A stretch of 64,000 bases of DNA from Astragalus membranaceus (Eukaryota > Streptophyta > Magnoliopsida > Fabales > Fabaceae), in the NCBI GenBank assembly GCA_039519185.1, contig CM076847.1, forward strand, positions 27,897,251-27,961,250, given 5' to 3'. Shown here piece after piece: positions 33,314 to 45,892 of this stretch. The notes under the pieces are model-generated. The model was not told the DNA's origin. It saw only the letters and a program-made list of their open reading frames with translations, and did not search any database. Made by a program: the position numbers and the translations under genes. Position 1 is the first letter of the stretch. Each line of letters opens with the position of its first letter.

Positions 33314-35097
33314 ATGGCATCGTCTCACTCAGGATCCGATCATGACGACACATATGTTCCTGCACCTGTCACGGGTGATGGCGCCAGCACTAGCAGGAGG
33401 AAGCCTTCTACTCGCCTAGGGCAGCGTCGTCAGCCTACTCGTGTTGTTGTTTCTGGTGGCAGATATTTGCCACCACCTGGGTCTGAGGGTGCTAGTGGTA
33501 GTACTGTACGGCACCCAGTGATTCCTGATGGTACTCAGGGCTTAGCCCCGACAGATGTTGATGCAGATGGGGTACGCACATTCACTGTTTACCAGGAGGT
33601 GGTGAGGTATACAGCTGATGGTCGTATCATATTGGAGACTGCTGGCGATTCGTAAGTATATATGTTATTATTATTTATTAATTTATTTTTGTTGCCTTTT
33701 ATATAACTTATATAATTTGGTGTAATAAAATTCGTCTTTTTTTAATGTAATATAGGTTTCTTCCTTCGAAGGCTACAACTACAAAGAAGTTGAGAGAGTG
33801 TTCCATAAGAGATGTTCCCATCCCATCGCTATTCTGAATTACTGCGGGATGCGTGCAATAAGAATGCGATGCCATCTTATATGGGAGACTCAACTCGGGC
33901 TTCGTTCAAAGAGTATTGGGAGACACCAGAATTTAGGAATTATTGTGAGAAAGCCAAGAAGAACCGTGCTTCTGAAAAAGGTGGCTGCACACACACAGGG
34001 GGGAGTGTTAATGCCGCAACGCATCACAGGCGTTTGGTAAATTTATTACTTGACTAATTAATTATTTATAATTAACTAGTCATTTTCATTTGTATTAATT
34101 AATAATATGTATATATATAGGAGGCGATGCATCAAACGACAATCACTTTGCCTGAGTTGCATTGCTACCTTCATATGCGGGAGGACACCGGTGAGTTGTC
34201 TACAGATCGGGCGAGGAATATTCAGGTAAAACTACTTTTACAATTATATATTAATGTTTATTATTTATATTTATCTTTATATATATATATATATATATAT
34301 TGTTTTTATTATATTATATATTATTAATAATTAGATATTTATTTCTTTGTTGGGTTATTTTTTTCAGGAGAGCTTCCAGGATGGGCTGGCTCAGTACCAT
34401 GAGTCACAGCAGAGCAGTGGGACAGATATCGATCCTATGGAGGAGGCTAGAGTAGCTCGTGATATTTGAGAGAGAGCAGTTGGTCTCCAAAAGGGTAATC
34501 GTATGGTAGGATCTGGTGGTATTAGACCGGCTGCTTTCCGAACAAGCATTATTTCGAGTCTATCAGTTTCACATTCTGGATCAGAGAGTACTGGTCGCTC
34601 TTATGTTCCCAATTCTACTGAGTTGAATGTTGTTACGCAATTGACCCAGCAACTGAGCGGGGCCCAGCGTTAGTTTGCAGAGCGGCAGGAGCAAAATGAA
34701 CGGGAAGTGCAGGCGCTTCGGGAGAAAGCTAAGATAGCTGAGGAGCAGGCTAGGCTAGCTGCGGAGCAGGCTAGGCTAGCTGCGGAGCAGGCTAGGCTAG
34801 CTGCAGAGCAGGCTAGGCTAGCTGCGGAGCAGGCTAGGCTAGCTGCAGAGCAGGCTAGGCTAAATGAGGAGCGCTTTAAGCTTTTGCAGGATCAGCTGAT
34901 GTCTCACCACCCAAGTAATCCATCATCATCACATATGCCATCCTACTTGCCGCAGCAGCATTTCGACGGTGCATTTCAGCCGTGGTCTCAGCAGCAGTAT
35001 GCACCCTAGTATTCCCAGCAGTATGCACCCCAGTATTCCCAGTAGTATGCACCACAGTATTCCCAGCAGCATCCACCGCAGCAGCCATACCAGCAGC
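33314..35097 (+). pseudogene. CACTA TnpA-type (Transposase_24-like) gene relic, main part
   Basis: The start MASSHSGSD at 33314 is chosen because the upstream extension is low-complexity. Four exons fit GT-AG junctions: 33314-33651, 33756-34036, 34121-34225 and 34368 onward. Exon 2 has the plant transposase signature FKEYWETPEF followed by NR and a THTGGS motif. Exon 4 holds a 21-bp repeat coding heptads ARLAAEQ (coiled coil) and a Gln/Pro/Tyr-rich tail. Stops occur at about 34467, 34672, 35008 and 35044. At the last two, neighbouring repeat units keep CAG where TAG stands, so they are CAG to TAG changes. Element C interrupts the Gln-rich tail. Its likely role was binding the subterminal repeats. 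Confidence 0.78.
34736..34863. repeat. 21-bp coding tandem repeat (heptad ARLAAEQ)
   Basis: About six units of CTAGCTGCGGAGCAGGCTAGG-like sequence stay in frame and encode seven-residue heptads, predicting an alpha-helical coiled coil, probably for dimerisation of the TnpA-type protein. Units differ only at a GCG/GCA codon, suggesting recent expansion. Confidence 0.85.
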
Positions 35098-37091
35098 TGT
35101 AACACCCAAAATAATTTAATTAATTATTTAATTAAATTATTTAAGTGTTGCATTATAATTATTATTATATTAAATTATTAATATATTGTTTTATTTTAAT
35201 AAAGGAAGTCGTAACCGGTAATTACGACGTGGTAGGATCGGCCCAAGCGCGCAAGGCCCATCGAATTAGGCTCCTAGGCGCAAGGGTTTGAGACAAGCGT
35301 CTCATTTTTACGCAAAAGAAAGAAAGAGATCGCAAAAGAGAGAAGAGAGAAAGAGAAAGTTGCGAAGAGAGTGAGAAGGGAGAAGAGGTGTACGGCGCGC
35401 AAGAGAGAAGAGGAGCAAGGAGCTGTTGCTGTGGTTACTTCGGTGTCTTCGTAGAGGAATCTTCATCTTCGGAAATCAAAGGTAAGGGTGGGTTTTACCT
35501 TATAATAGGGTTCATAGTAGGATGTATGTGGGTTTAGGGCTTATATCGCTATTCTTATATGATTTTTGATGATGTTGTAATGTATGATCGTTTGGATGAT
35601 GAATTAGCGCACACTAAGTGCTTGTTGAGAAGTACATGACTTGTTAGGCGTATGTGATGATTGAAAATGCATGTTAGGTAGTCGTTAGAATGTGTGTTTG
35701 AATATGTGAGGATGAATTTGCGATGCTTGAAGTGATTGTTGATGATTGAACATATAAAAATTTGGAGAAAATTGAATTAGAAGGACCCTAGGCGCCTTAG
35801 GCGCCATTGTTGTTGCCATTGTCTCGCATTGTTGCTGCTGTCTAGGCGCCATGGGCGCCTGTTGCCTGTGGTGTTGTGTCAGTGTTGCTGTCCTGGGCGC
35901 TTTGGGCGCAGGTTCCCTGCGCCTGGGCGCTAAGGGCGCCTAATTGTGGCTGCCCGTGTTGCGTTCCTAAGTTGTGTTTCTGGGTAGTCATGTTGCTTAG
36001 ATGTCGTTGGTGCTGAATTTTGGTTGCTAGTTTGCGTATTCTAAAGTGTCACTAGGATCCCCTCTCCTGGGCGTCAAGGGCGCATGTTGCCTCCTGCGCC
36101 AGTTTTTGTGCTGCTGTGCCAAATTCTGTGCTGGGCGCCAGGTTCCCTGTGCCTGGGCGCCAAGGGCGCCAGGATCCCTCCTGCGCCAGTTTTTGTGTGG
36201 CTGCGCCAGTTTTGTGTGGCTGCGCCAGTTTTGTGTGGCTGCGCCAGTTTTTGTGTGGCTGCGCCAGTTTTGTGTGGCTGCGCCAGTTTTTGTGTGGCTG
36301 CGTCAGTTTTGATGTTGCGCCAGGATGTTGGCGTAGAGGGGCGCCTGGGCGCCAGTGTTGCTGCCCAGTGTCAGTTTTGTGTGTTGCGCATGTTGTTGGC
36401 GCAGAGGGGCGCCTGGGCGCCAGTGTTGCTTCCCAGCGCCATTTTTGTGTGCTGCTGTTCCCTGCTAGGCGCCCAGTGCCTGGGCGCCATTTTCAGCATG
36501 TGTCTCGGTTTTGTTCCTAATTTGTTTTTGACGTATCTTTTGACTCGGGTGTTCGTTTTGAGTGCTTCAAAGTGCGTTTAGAAACTTGTTCAGTCCTCTA
36601 TCTGTATATCCTACTGTAATGTGAAAAATGATTATTTTTCTGATAGTTCTGGACACCAATATTGTGTTGCCATGTTGATGTTAATGATGATGGGTCTATT
36701 GACCAAATATTATTGATGTTGTTCAATGTCGATGGGTGTATTGACCAAATTAAAATGATGATGTTATTGACGATGGGTCTAATGACCAAAATGACGATGA
36801 TGATATTGATGACGTTGTTGTTGTGATGATTTTGTTTTGTTGGTTGTTCATGAAGTCACATGCATACATGTGCATATAATGACGATGTAAGGCTGCGGTC
36901 TCGAGCTAGTGACGATGAATAAGGCTCAAAAGTGACGATGTGCCCAATTGGCAGAATTAGTGACGATGATGATACCACATGCATACTTGCACTTCATACA
37001 TTCATTCTAGTCATTGACAATTATTATTTTGGTCGGTGTGCAATATAATTGTGTAGCAAATATAAATGTTGACGTGGATGAGTAGTGGGCA

Positions 37092-37150
<59 letters not shown>

Positions 37151-37698
37151 TATGTGTTATTATAGTTGTTATAAATATATTAAAGAGTTGTTATATATAC
37201 ATATATATATATGTATTACTGTGATTGGTATAGTTCTGTACTCTGGCATACTGCTTATTATAAGCTTTATTATACGGTTTAGACTCACCCCCTTATGTTG
37301 ATTATTACTACAGGTAACCGTGAGTGAAGGCTTTTAACCCTTCATCCCTCGAGTCGGTCATGCTCTGATACGTAGCACCTGGGGGGCGAATAATAGTTAT
37401 TTTAGTCTTATTTTATATGACGTTGTTGAATAATCTGTATTAATGTTGTCACAACAGTGTTTTTGAAACTGTTCTCTTTTATTCCGCTGCGTGATGATGA
37501 AGTTTTTATTATGTGTATTAAATCGTGTTTTGAGGGATTGCCCCACTTGTTATGTGCCACGTATCATGTTTGAATTTATAAGTGAAATGGTTGACGTTAT
37601 TTGAAGTAAATGTAGCATCCCGTTTGGATGAATTGAGAAATAATTTTTATACTCTGATAATTTTAATATAAATTGCCGGGTAAAAATGGGGTGTTACA
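35098..37698 (+). mobile_element. Element C 5' LTR
   Basis: 2601 bases, TGTAACACCC to GTGTTACA. It contains GGGCGCC-rich sequence (35790-36500) with a TGCGCCAGTTTTGTGTGGC array, TGGGTCTATTGACCAAAT-like repeats (36680-36800), a long (TA)n tract (about 37095-37147) and the block CTCTGATACGTAGCACCTGG (about 37362-37381). A unit of about 75 bases near 36325-36440 is doubled here but single in the 3' LTR. Confidence 0.94.
36180..36312. repeat. TGCGCCAGTTTTGTGTGGC minisatellite in C 5' LTR
   Basis: Units of about 19-20 bases alternate between four and five T residues. The array recurs in the 3' LTR at about 43233-43350. Frames through it (repeating CVAAPV or VWLRQF) are repeat artefacts. Confidence 0.87.
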
Positions 37699-37702
37699 TC
37701 AG

Positions 37703-37714
37703 TGGTATCAGAGC
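37703..37714 (+). promoter_or_regulatory. Primer binding site, element C
   Basis: TGGTATCAGAGC lies four bases after the 5' LTR and is complementary to initiator Met tRNA. Confidence 0.9.
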
Positions 37715-37816
37715 AGTTCGGTCTGTCCGGCCAAGTTGTCCAATCTTAGTGTCTTTGACTAGCAAGTATTGCTAGATTAGTTCTGAATTATTGTTTATGT
37801 TGCAGTGTAAGTTGAA

Positions 37817-40800
37817 ATGGCAGGGAGAAACGATGCTGCTCTTGCTGCTGCTCTACAAGATATGGCGCAGGCTGTTGGGAACCAGCAGAATGATGATGCT
37901 AATGCTGGAACTCGCAATCTGGCCACTTTTCAGAGGGAGAAGCCGCCTACTTTTAAGGGCAAGTATGACCCTGATGGTGCTCTAGAGTGGTTGAAGGAAG
38001 TGGAAAGGATTTTCCGTGTCATGGATTGTACTGAAGCTCAGAAGGTCAGATATGGTACTCATATGCTGGCAGAAGAAGCTGATGACTGGTGGTTGGAGGT
38101 TAGGCAAAGGTTAGAGACTGCTAATGAAGAGATCACTTGGGCTGTATTCCGTAGGGAATTTTTGAGAAAATACTTTCCAGAAGATGTCAGGGGCAAGAAG
38201 GAGATTGAGTTCCTTGAGCTGAAGCAAGGAAACCTGTCTGTAACAGAATATGCTGCCAAGTTCACTGAATTGGCCAAATTTTATCCTCACTACACTGATG
38301 CTGGCTCTGAATTCTCCAAATGTATCAAATTTGAGAATGGGTTGAGGGCTGACATTAAGAAAGCTATTGGGTACCAGAAGATTCGGGTATTCACTGATTT
38401 GATTGACAGTTGTAGGATTTTTGAAAAAGACAGTAGTGCTCACTCTAAGGTTATGAGGGATCAGAGGGGTAAATTTCAGAACCGTAGTAAGCCATATGAG
38501 GTTCCTCCCGCTAATCTTGTGTGTTTTAAGTGTGGTAAGTCTGGTCATAAAAGCTACGAATGCAAGTCGGGAGTGGGAGTGTGTTTCCGTTGTGGCAAAG
38601 AGGGTCATTTGGCGTCCGACTGTGAACGCAAGGATGTGGTTTGTTTCAACTGTGGTGAGGTGGGTCATATTAGCACCAAGTGTTCTAAGCCGAAGAAAGA
38701 GAAGAGTAGTGGGAGGGTGTTTGCTCTCGCGGGATCAGAGGAGGCTAATGAGATAAGAGGTACATGTTTTATCAATGGTATCCCTTTGATTGCTATTGTT
38801 GATACCGGTGCCACACATTCATTCATTGCTGCTATATGTGTTAAGAAATTGGGTCTAGCCTTGTCTTCTTTGATGAGGGAGATGGTTATCGATACTCCAT
38901 CTAAGGGTTCGGTAACTACCTCTCTTGTGTGTGCTAAGTGCCCTCTGTCGGTCTTCGGCAGAGATTTCGTTGTTGATTTGATTTGTTTGTCGTTGGGTGG
39001 GTTGGATGTTATTCTTCGTATGGACTGGTTCGTGGATAACCATGTCCATATTAATTGCTTTAGTAAGTCTGTGAGTTTCCATTCTCCCGAAGATGAAGAA
39101 TCTGTTTTGTTGCATGCTGGTCAGTTGCATAAAGTAATGAAGGAGGGAGTTAGTCTGTTTGCTCTGATGGCGTCGTTGTCTGCTGATAATCAGGCTATCA
39201 TTGAAGGGTTGCAGGTGGTGTGTGAGTTTCCCGAAGTGTTCCTTGATGAGATTCCAAGTGTTTCGCCAGAGAGGGAAGTTGAATTTGCTATTGATCTTGT
39301 ACCTGGTACTAGGCCTGTGTCTATGGCACCGTACAGAATGTCAGCATCAGAACTGTCAGAATTGTAGAAGCAACTAGAAGATCTGCTTGAGAAGAAATTT
39401 GTAAGGCCAAGTGTGTCACCGTGGGGAGCTTCTGTGTTGTTGGTGAAGAAGAAGGATGGAAGTATGAGGCTCTGTGTTGATTATAGGCAATTGAACAAGG
39501 TGACAATTAAAAACAAGTATCCGCTTCCGAGAATTGATGATTTGATGGACCAATTGGTGGGTGCTAAGGTGTTTAGCAAGATTGATTTGAGGTCGGGTTA
39601 TCACCAGATCAAGGTGAAGGATGAAGACATTCAGAAGACAGCTTTCAGAACTAGATATGGGCACTATGAGTATTCTGTGATGCCGTTTGGTGTCACCAAC
39701 GCGCCGGGAGTATTTATGGAGTACATGAACCGTAGTTTCCATAGTTACTTGGATCGGTTTGTGGTAGTGTTTATTGATGACATTCTGGTGTATTCTAAGA
39801 CAGAAGAGGAGCACGCAGAACATTTGAGGTTAGTGCTAGAAGTGTTGAAAGAAAAGAAGTTGTATGCAAAGTTGTCCAAGTGTGAGTTTTGGCTGAATGA
39901 AGTAAGTTTCCTTGGTCATGTTATCTTTGGTAATGGTATTGCTGTGGATCCAGCCAAGGTAGATGCTGTGTTGCAATGGGAGAGCCCGAAGTCAGTTACT
40001 GAGATTAGAAGCTTCTTGGGGTTAGCTGGTTATTATAGGAGGTTTATTGAAGGATTCTCTAAGTTAGCCCTTCCGTTGACTCAATTGACTTGTAAGGGAA
40101 AGGCTTTTGTGTGGGATGCTCGATGTGAAGAGAGCTTCAATGAGTTGAAGAAGAGATTGACAACATCTCCTATTTTGACTTTGCCCGTTCCGAATCAACC
40201 GTTTGTGGTGTATTGTGATGCGTCCAAAATGGGTTTGGGAGGTGTGCTTATGCAAGATGGTAAGGTAGTAGCTTATGCGTCTAGACAGTTGAGGACCCAT
40301 GAGAAGAACTACCCTACGCATGATTTGGAGCTAGCTGCGATTGTGTTTGTGCTGAAGATTTGGAGGCACTATCTTTATGGTACTAGATTTGAGGTGTTTA
40401 GTGACCATAAGAGCTTGAAGTACTTGTTTGATCAAAAGGAGCTGAATATGAGACAGAGACGTTGGTTAGAATTGTTGAAGGACTATGATTTCGGCTTGAA
40501 CTATCACCCAGGCAAAGCTAATGTCGTCGCTGATGCTTTAAGTCGAAAGACCTTGCATATGTCAGCAATGATGGTTAAAGAGTTGGAGTTGATTGAGCAA
40601 TTCTGAGATATGAGCTTAGTTTGCGAAGTAACACCGCAGAGTGTTAGATTGCGAATGTTGAAGATTGGCAATGACTTTTTGGCTAGTATCCGGGAAGCCC
40701 AGAAGTCAGATGTGAAACTAGTGGACTTGACAGTTGTGAATGATCAAGCTGAGAATGGGGATTTCAAGTTAGATTCCCAAGGTGTGTTGAGATTCAGGGA

Positions 40801-42132
40801 TAGATCTGTATTCCTGATGTTGCTGAGATGAAGAGAGTGATTCTTGAGGAGAGTCACAGAAGCAAGTTGAGTATTCATCCGGGGGCTACAAAGATGTACC
40901 AAGATTTGAAGAAACTGTTTTGGTGGCCGGTGATGAAGCGGGATGTGGCACAGTTTGTGTATGTATGTTTGACTTGTCAGAAGTCAAAGGATGAGCACCA
41001 GAAGCCTGCGGGGTTGATGCAACCATTGGATATCCCAGAGTGGAAGTGGGACAGCATTGCTATGGATTTTGTGACGGGTTTGCCTCATACTGCGAAAGGG
41101 TATGATGCCATTTGGGTGATTGTTGATAGGTAGACAAAGTCGTCCCATTTTGTTCCTATTAATATCACGTATCCAGTGCCTAGGTTGGCAGAGATCTATA
41201 TCCGGGAAGTTGTGAAGCTTCACGGAGTTCCTATGAGTATTGTTTCAGACAGAGACCCGAGGTTTACTTCAGAGTTCTAGAGAAGTTTGCATGAGAAGTT
41301 GGGATCCAAGTTGAGGTTGAGTTCAGCCTATTATCCTCAGACAGATGGTTAGTCAGAGAGGACAATTCAGTCACTGGAAGATTTGTTGAGAGCCTGTGTC
41401 TTGGAGCAGGGAGGTTCATGGGATTCCTACCTTCCATTGATAGAGTTCACATACAACAACAGCTACCATTCTAGTATTGGGATGGCACCTTTTGAGGCGT
41501 TGTATGGTCGGAAGTGTAGAACCCCACTATGTTGGTATGAGTTTGGTGAGAGCGTGGTGCTTGGACCAGAAATTGTTCGCGAGACAACTGAGACGGTTAA
41601 GTTGATCCGTGAGAAGATGAAAGCGTCGCAGAGTCGACAAAAGAGCTACCATGATAACCGGAGGAAGGATTTAGAGTTCCAAGCGGGTGAGCATGTGTTT
41701 TTCAGAGTCACTCCGGTGACCGGTGTAGGTCGTGCATTGAAGTCGAAGAAGCTCACTCCTCATTTTATTGGTCCGTATCAGATTCTTGAGAGGGTTGGAA
41801 ATGTTGCCTATAGGGTGGCTTTTCCGCCTAATCTTTCGAACTTGCATGACGTGTTTCACGTATCGCAACTTCGAAAGTTCGTTCCAGACCCGTCTCATGT
41901 GATTCACATGGATGATGTGGAGGTACGGGATAATCTCACTGTGGAGACTATGCCTGTGCGCATTGAAGATCAAGAAGTGAAGGTTCTGAGGGGAAAGGAG
42001 ATTGCCTTGGTGAAAGTGGTTTGGTTAGGAGCTGCTGGAGAGAGCATGACTTGGGAACTGGAGAGTAAGATGAGGGAGTCTTATCCAAAGCTGTTTGAAT
42101 CAGGTAAGAATTTCGAGGACGAAATTTTCTAA
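37817..42132 (+). pseudogene. Gag-Pol of element C (five stops, one frameshift)
   Basis: The start MAGRND at 37817 opens a 516-codon frame: Gag, three tandem CCHC knuckles (the first from C236), protease with DTGA at residue 329 and the start of the RT linker, ending at a TAG at 39365-39367. The same frame resumes through RT (motif A Asp present, FIDDIL) and RNase H to a TGA at 40604. A frameshift lies near 40800. Integrase follows in the new frame with TAG stops at 41131, 41278 and 41350, then the C-terminal chromodomain-like segment to 42132. Three complete knuckles are kept here, unlike B. The LGMDW motif after protease reads LRMDW. The copy cannot encode a working polyprotein. Confidence 0.93.
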
Positions 42133-42144
42133 GTGGGGGAGGGT
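42131..42144 (+). promoter_or_regulatory. Polypurine tract, element C
   Basis: AAGTGGGGGAGGGT lies immediately before the 3' LTR and overlaps the gag-pol stop codon region. Confidence 0.82.
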
Positions 42145-44074
42145 TGTAACACCCAAAATAATTTAATTAATTATTTAATTAAATTATTTAAGTGTTGCAT
42201 TATTATTATTATATTAAATTATTAATATATTGTTTTATTTTAATAAAGGAAGTCGTAACCGGTAATTACGGCGTGGTAGGATCGGCCCAAGCGCCCAAGG
42301 CCCGTCGAATTAGGCTCCTAGGCGCAAGGGTTTGAGACAAGCGTCTCATTTTAACGCAAAAGAAAGAAAGAAGTCGCAAAAGAGAGAAGAGAGAAGAGAG
42401 AAAGAGAAAGTTGCGAAGAGAGTGAGAAGGGAGAAGAGGTGTACGGCGCGCAAGAGAGAAGAGGAGCAAGGAGCTGTTGCTGTGGTTACTTCGGTGTCTT
42501 CGTAGAGGAATCTTCATCTTCGGAAATCAAAGGTAAGGGTGGGTGTTACCTTATAATAGGGTTCATAATAGGATGTATGTGGGTTTAGGGCTTATATCGC
42601 TATTCTTATATGATTTTTGATGATGTTGTAATGTATGATCGTTTGGATGATGAATTAGCGCACACTAAGTGCTTGTTGAGAAGTACATGACTTGTTAGGC
42701 GTATGTGATGATTGAAAATGCATCTTAGGTACTCGTTAGAATGTGTGTTTGAATATGTGAGGATGAATTTGTGATGCTTGAAGTGATTGTTGATGATTGA
42801 ACATATAAAAATTTGGAGAAAATTGAATTAGAAGGACCCTAAGCGCCTTAGGCGCCATTGTTGTTGCCATTGTCTCGCATTGTTGCTGCTGTCTGGGCGC
42901 CATGGGCGCCTGTTTTCTGACGTGTAGTGTCAGTGTTGCTGTCCTGGGCGCTTTGGGCGCAGGTTCCATGTGCCTGGGCGTCAAGGGCACCTAATTGTGG
43001 CTGCCCGTGTTGCGTTCCTAAGTTGTGCTTCTGGGTAGTCATGCTGCTTAGATGTCGTTGGTGCTGAATTTTGGTTGCTAGGTTGCGTATTCTGAAGTGT
43101 CACTAGGATCCCCTCTCCTGGGCGCCAAGGGCGCATGTTGCCTCCTGCGCCAGTTTTTGTGCTGCTGCGCCAGTTTCTGTGTTGGGCGCCAGGTTCCCTG
43201 TGCCTGGGCGCCAAAGGCGCCAGGATCCCTTCTGCGCCAGTTTTTGTGTGGCTGCGCCAGTTTTGTGTGGCTGCGCCAGTTTTGTGTGGCTGCGCCAGTT
43301 TTTGTGTGGCTGCGCCAGTTTTGTGTGGCTGCGCCTGTTTTTGTGTGGCTGCGCCAGTTTTGATGTTGCGCCAGGATGTTGGCGCAGAGGGGCGCCTGGG
43401 CGCCAGTGTTGCTTCCCAGCGCCAGTTTTGTGTGCTGCTGTTCCCTGCTAGGTGCCCAGTGCCTGGGCGCCATTTTCAGCATGTGTCTCGGTTTTGTTCC
43501 TAATTTGTTTTTGACGTATCTTTTGACTCGGGTGTCCGTTTTGAGTGCTTCAAAGTGCGTTTCGAAGCTTGTTCAGTCCCCTATCTATATATGCTACTGT
43601 AAGGTGAAAAATGATTATTTTTCTGATAGTTCTGGACACCAATATTGTGTTGCCATGTTGATGTTAATGATGATGGGTCTATTGACCAAATATTATTGAT
43701 GTTGTTAAATGTCGATGGGTCTATTGACCAAATTAAAATGATGATGTTATTGACGATGGGTCTAATGACCAAAATGACGATGATGATATTGATGACGTTG
43801 TTGTTGTGATGATTTTGTTTTGTTGGTTGTTCATTAAGTCACATGCATACATGTGCATATAATGACGATGTAAGGCTGCAGTCTCGAGCTAGTGACGATG
43901 AATAAGGCTCAAAAGTGACGATGTGCCCAATTAGAAGAATTAGTGACGATGATGGTACCACATGCATACTTGCACTTCATACATTCATTCTAGTCATTGA
44001 CAATTATTATTTTGGTCGGTGTGCAATATAATTGTGTGGCAAATATAAATGTTGACGTGGATGAGTAGTGGGCA

Positions 44075-44109
<35 letters not shown>

Positions 44110-44149
44110 TATGTGTTATTATAGTTGTTATAAATATATTAAATAGTTG

Positions 44150-44201
<52 letters not shown>

Positions 44202-44683
44202 TACTGTGATTGGTATAGTTCTGTACTCTGGCATACTGCTTATTATAAGCTTTATTATACGGTTTACACTCACCCCCTTATGTTGATTATTACTACAGGT
44301 AACCGTGAGTGAAGGCTTTTAACCCTTCATCCCTCGAGTCGGTCATGCTCTGATACGTAGCACCTGGGGGGCGAATAATAGTTATTTTAGTCTTATTTTA
44401 TATGACGCTGTTGAATAATCTGTATTAATGTTGTCACAACAGTGTTTTTGAAACTGTTCTCTTTTATTCCGCTGCGTGATGACGAAGTTTTTATTATGTG
44501 TATTAAATCGTGTTTTGAGGGATTGCCCCACTTGTTATGTGCCACGTATCATGTTTGAATTTATAAGTGAAATGGTTGACGTTATTTGAAGTAAATGTAG
44601 CATCCCGTTTGGATGAATTGAGAAATAATTTTTATACTCTAATAATTTTAATATAAATTGCCGGGTAGAAATGGGGTGTTACA
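42145..44683 (+). mobile_element. Element C 3' LTR
   Basis: 2539 bases. It is similar to the 5' LTR but visibly more diverged than the LTR pair of B or the LTRs of A: several substitutions per few hundred bases in the first 700 bases. It has two (TA)n tracts (about 44077-44106 and 44152-44198). Confidence 0.94.
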
Positions 44684-44843
44684 GCAGCCCCAGCAGCAGT
44701 CACCCCACCAGCCAAACCATCCATTCCGACACCTCCAGCAGCAGTCACCCCAGCAGCCCAACTCAAAGATCAAACATAATATCGATGCGATTAGTGCTTT
44801 TCTTGCATCAGATAATACCTCTTATCATGGTAATGAGTTAGAC
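44684..44843 (+). pseudogene. CACTA TnpA-type gene relic, continuation after element C
   Basis: This resumes the Gln/Pro-rich tail (QQSPHQPNHP) directly after the GCAGC duplication, then about 25 codons of less repetitive sequence, until the hAT insertion at 44844. The last eight bases (44836-44843, AGTTAGAC) are the hAT target duplication. Confidence 0.72.
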
Positions 44844-45892
44844 TAGGGGTGTCAAAATAGTCCATTTCTCCACCGGATATCCGGTCCATCCATAGCAAAA
44901 TCCATCCAATCCATCCATTACAAAAAAAAAATATTAATGGATTGGATTGAATCCATCCGTTTGATTTTGTGGATGGTTATGATCCATCCATTATATTTTC
45001 TAAGTCCATTGGATTACAATAATTATAAAATCAAAATCCATTGGATAATTAATTTTTTTTTAACAAATCCATTACATAATTATAAAAATACTTTTTTTAC
45101 CAAAAAATATTTTTTAAAATATATTTTTTTCCAGAAACTTTTTTTAAAAAAATTCATTCTAAAAATAATTTTTTTTGACCAAAACTCATTCAAAAATTAA
45201 TATAATATATAATATATATATATATATATATCTATATAATATATATAATATATATATATATATAATATAATATAACCATCGGAGGGCCACCGCGAGCCAC
45301 CTCCGGCCACCGTCTGCCGCCGCCGGAACCACCACCGGCCGCCGGAGCGCCGCCACCGGAACCACCGCCGGCCACCGGAGATCCGCCGTCGGCCGCCGTA
45401 CCGGCCGCCGGAGATCCGCCGTCGGCCGCCGTACCGGCCGCCGGAGATCCGCCGTCGGCCGCCCCACCACCACCACATATATAAATACATATTTATATAT
45501 TATATTATATATAAATATATATTAACAATATTATATATACATATAGTTATATATATATATATATATATATTTATAAATCTAAAAAATTCAATTTTGTCAA
45601 AAAATAATAATAAATTCAATTTCTACAAAAAAAAAATATTAAAATTTTTTTTGATTCAAAAGATTTTTTTATCAAAATATTTGTTTAAATTATAAACATA
45701 TTAGTGGATGGATTGGATATCCATCCATAAAAAAATTACAAATGGATGGATTGGATGAATTTTTTTGTAAATGGATGGATTGGATTGGATTTTTTTGACA
45801 CAATTTTAATGGATATAAAAGGATAAATGGATTGTCTTCAATCCATCCATTATAATCCAAATCCATCCAATCCATCCATTTTGACACCCCTA
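44844..45892. mobile_element. Non-autonomous hAT transposon
   Basis: 1049 bases with terminal inverted repeats TAGGGGTGTCAAAAT at both ends and a perfect 8-bp target duplication, AGTTAGAC (44836-44843 and 45893-45900). The 8-bp duplication and the TAGGGGTGTCAAAA ends are characteristic of hAT elements. Subterminal regions carry many GGATGGATTGGAT repeats in opposite orientations (about 44880-45020 and 45705-45880). It encodes no transposase and needs one in trans. An unusual GC-rich block lies in its AT-rich centre. Confidence 0.95.
45280..45475. repeat. GC-rich 33-bp tandem repeat inside the hAT element
   Basis: Units of 33 bases start at 45377, 45410 and 45443 and contain GGAGATCCGCCGTCGGCCGC. 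A more degenerate CCGCCGG-rich stretch precedes them. Surrounding sequence is very AT-rich. On the minus strand it reads as a proline/arginine/valine-rich frame with no recognised domain. It may be a captured and expanded host fragment, but that is inference. Confidence 0.85.

Larger units (their letters stand above)
35098..44683 (+). mobile_element. Element C: Ty3/gypsy chromovirus LTR retrotransposon
   Basis: The layout is LTR (35098-37698), primer site, gag-pol, polypurine tract, LTR (42145-44683). A perfect 5-bp target duplication, GCAGC, flanks it (35093-35097 and 44684-44688), inside the CAG-rich tail exon of the CACTA TnpA-type gene. It is related to element B in gag, pol, polypurine tract and LTR start, but is a distinct family. 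Confidence 0.96.

Noticed and set aside
34707..35009. Stand-alone 100-codon coiled-coil protein
   Set aside because: It is the middle of exon 4 of the CACTA TnpA-type relic, isolated by premature stops.
36046..36581. Overlapping frames rich in CVAAPV or VWLRQF in LTR C
   Set aside because: Product of the 19-20-bp minisatellite read in three frames; no domain and no conservation beyond the DNA repeat.
45186..45490. Pro/Arg-rich minus-strand protein in the hAT element
   Set aside because: Open because of the 33-bp GC repeat, whose length is a multiple of three; kept as a repeat and a finding, not as a gene.
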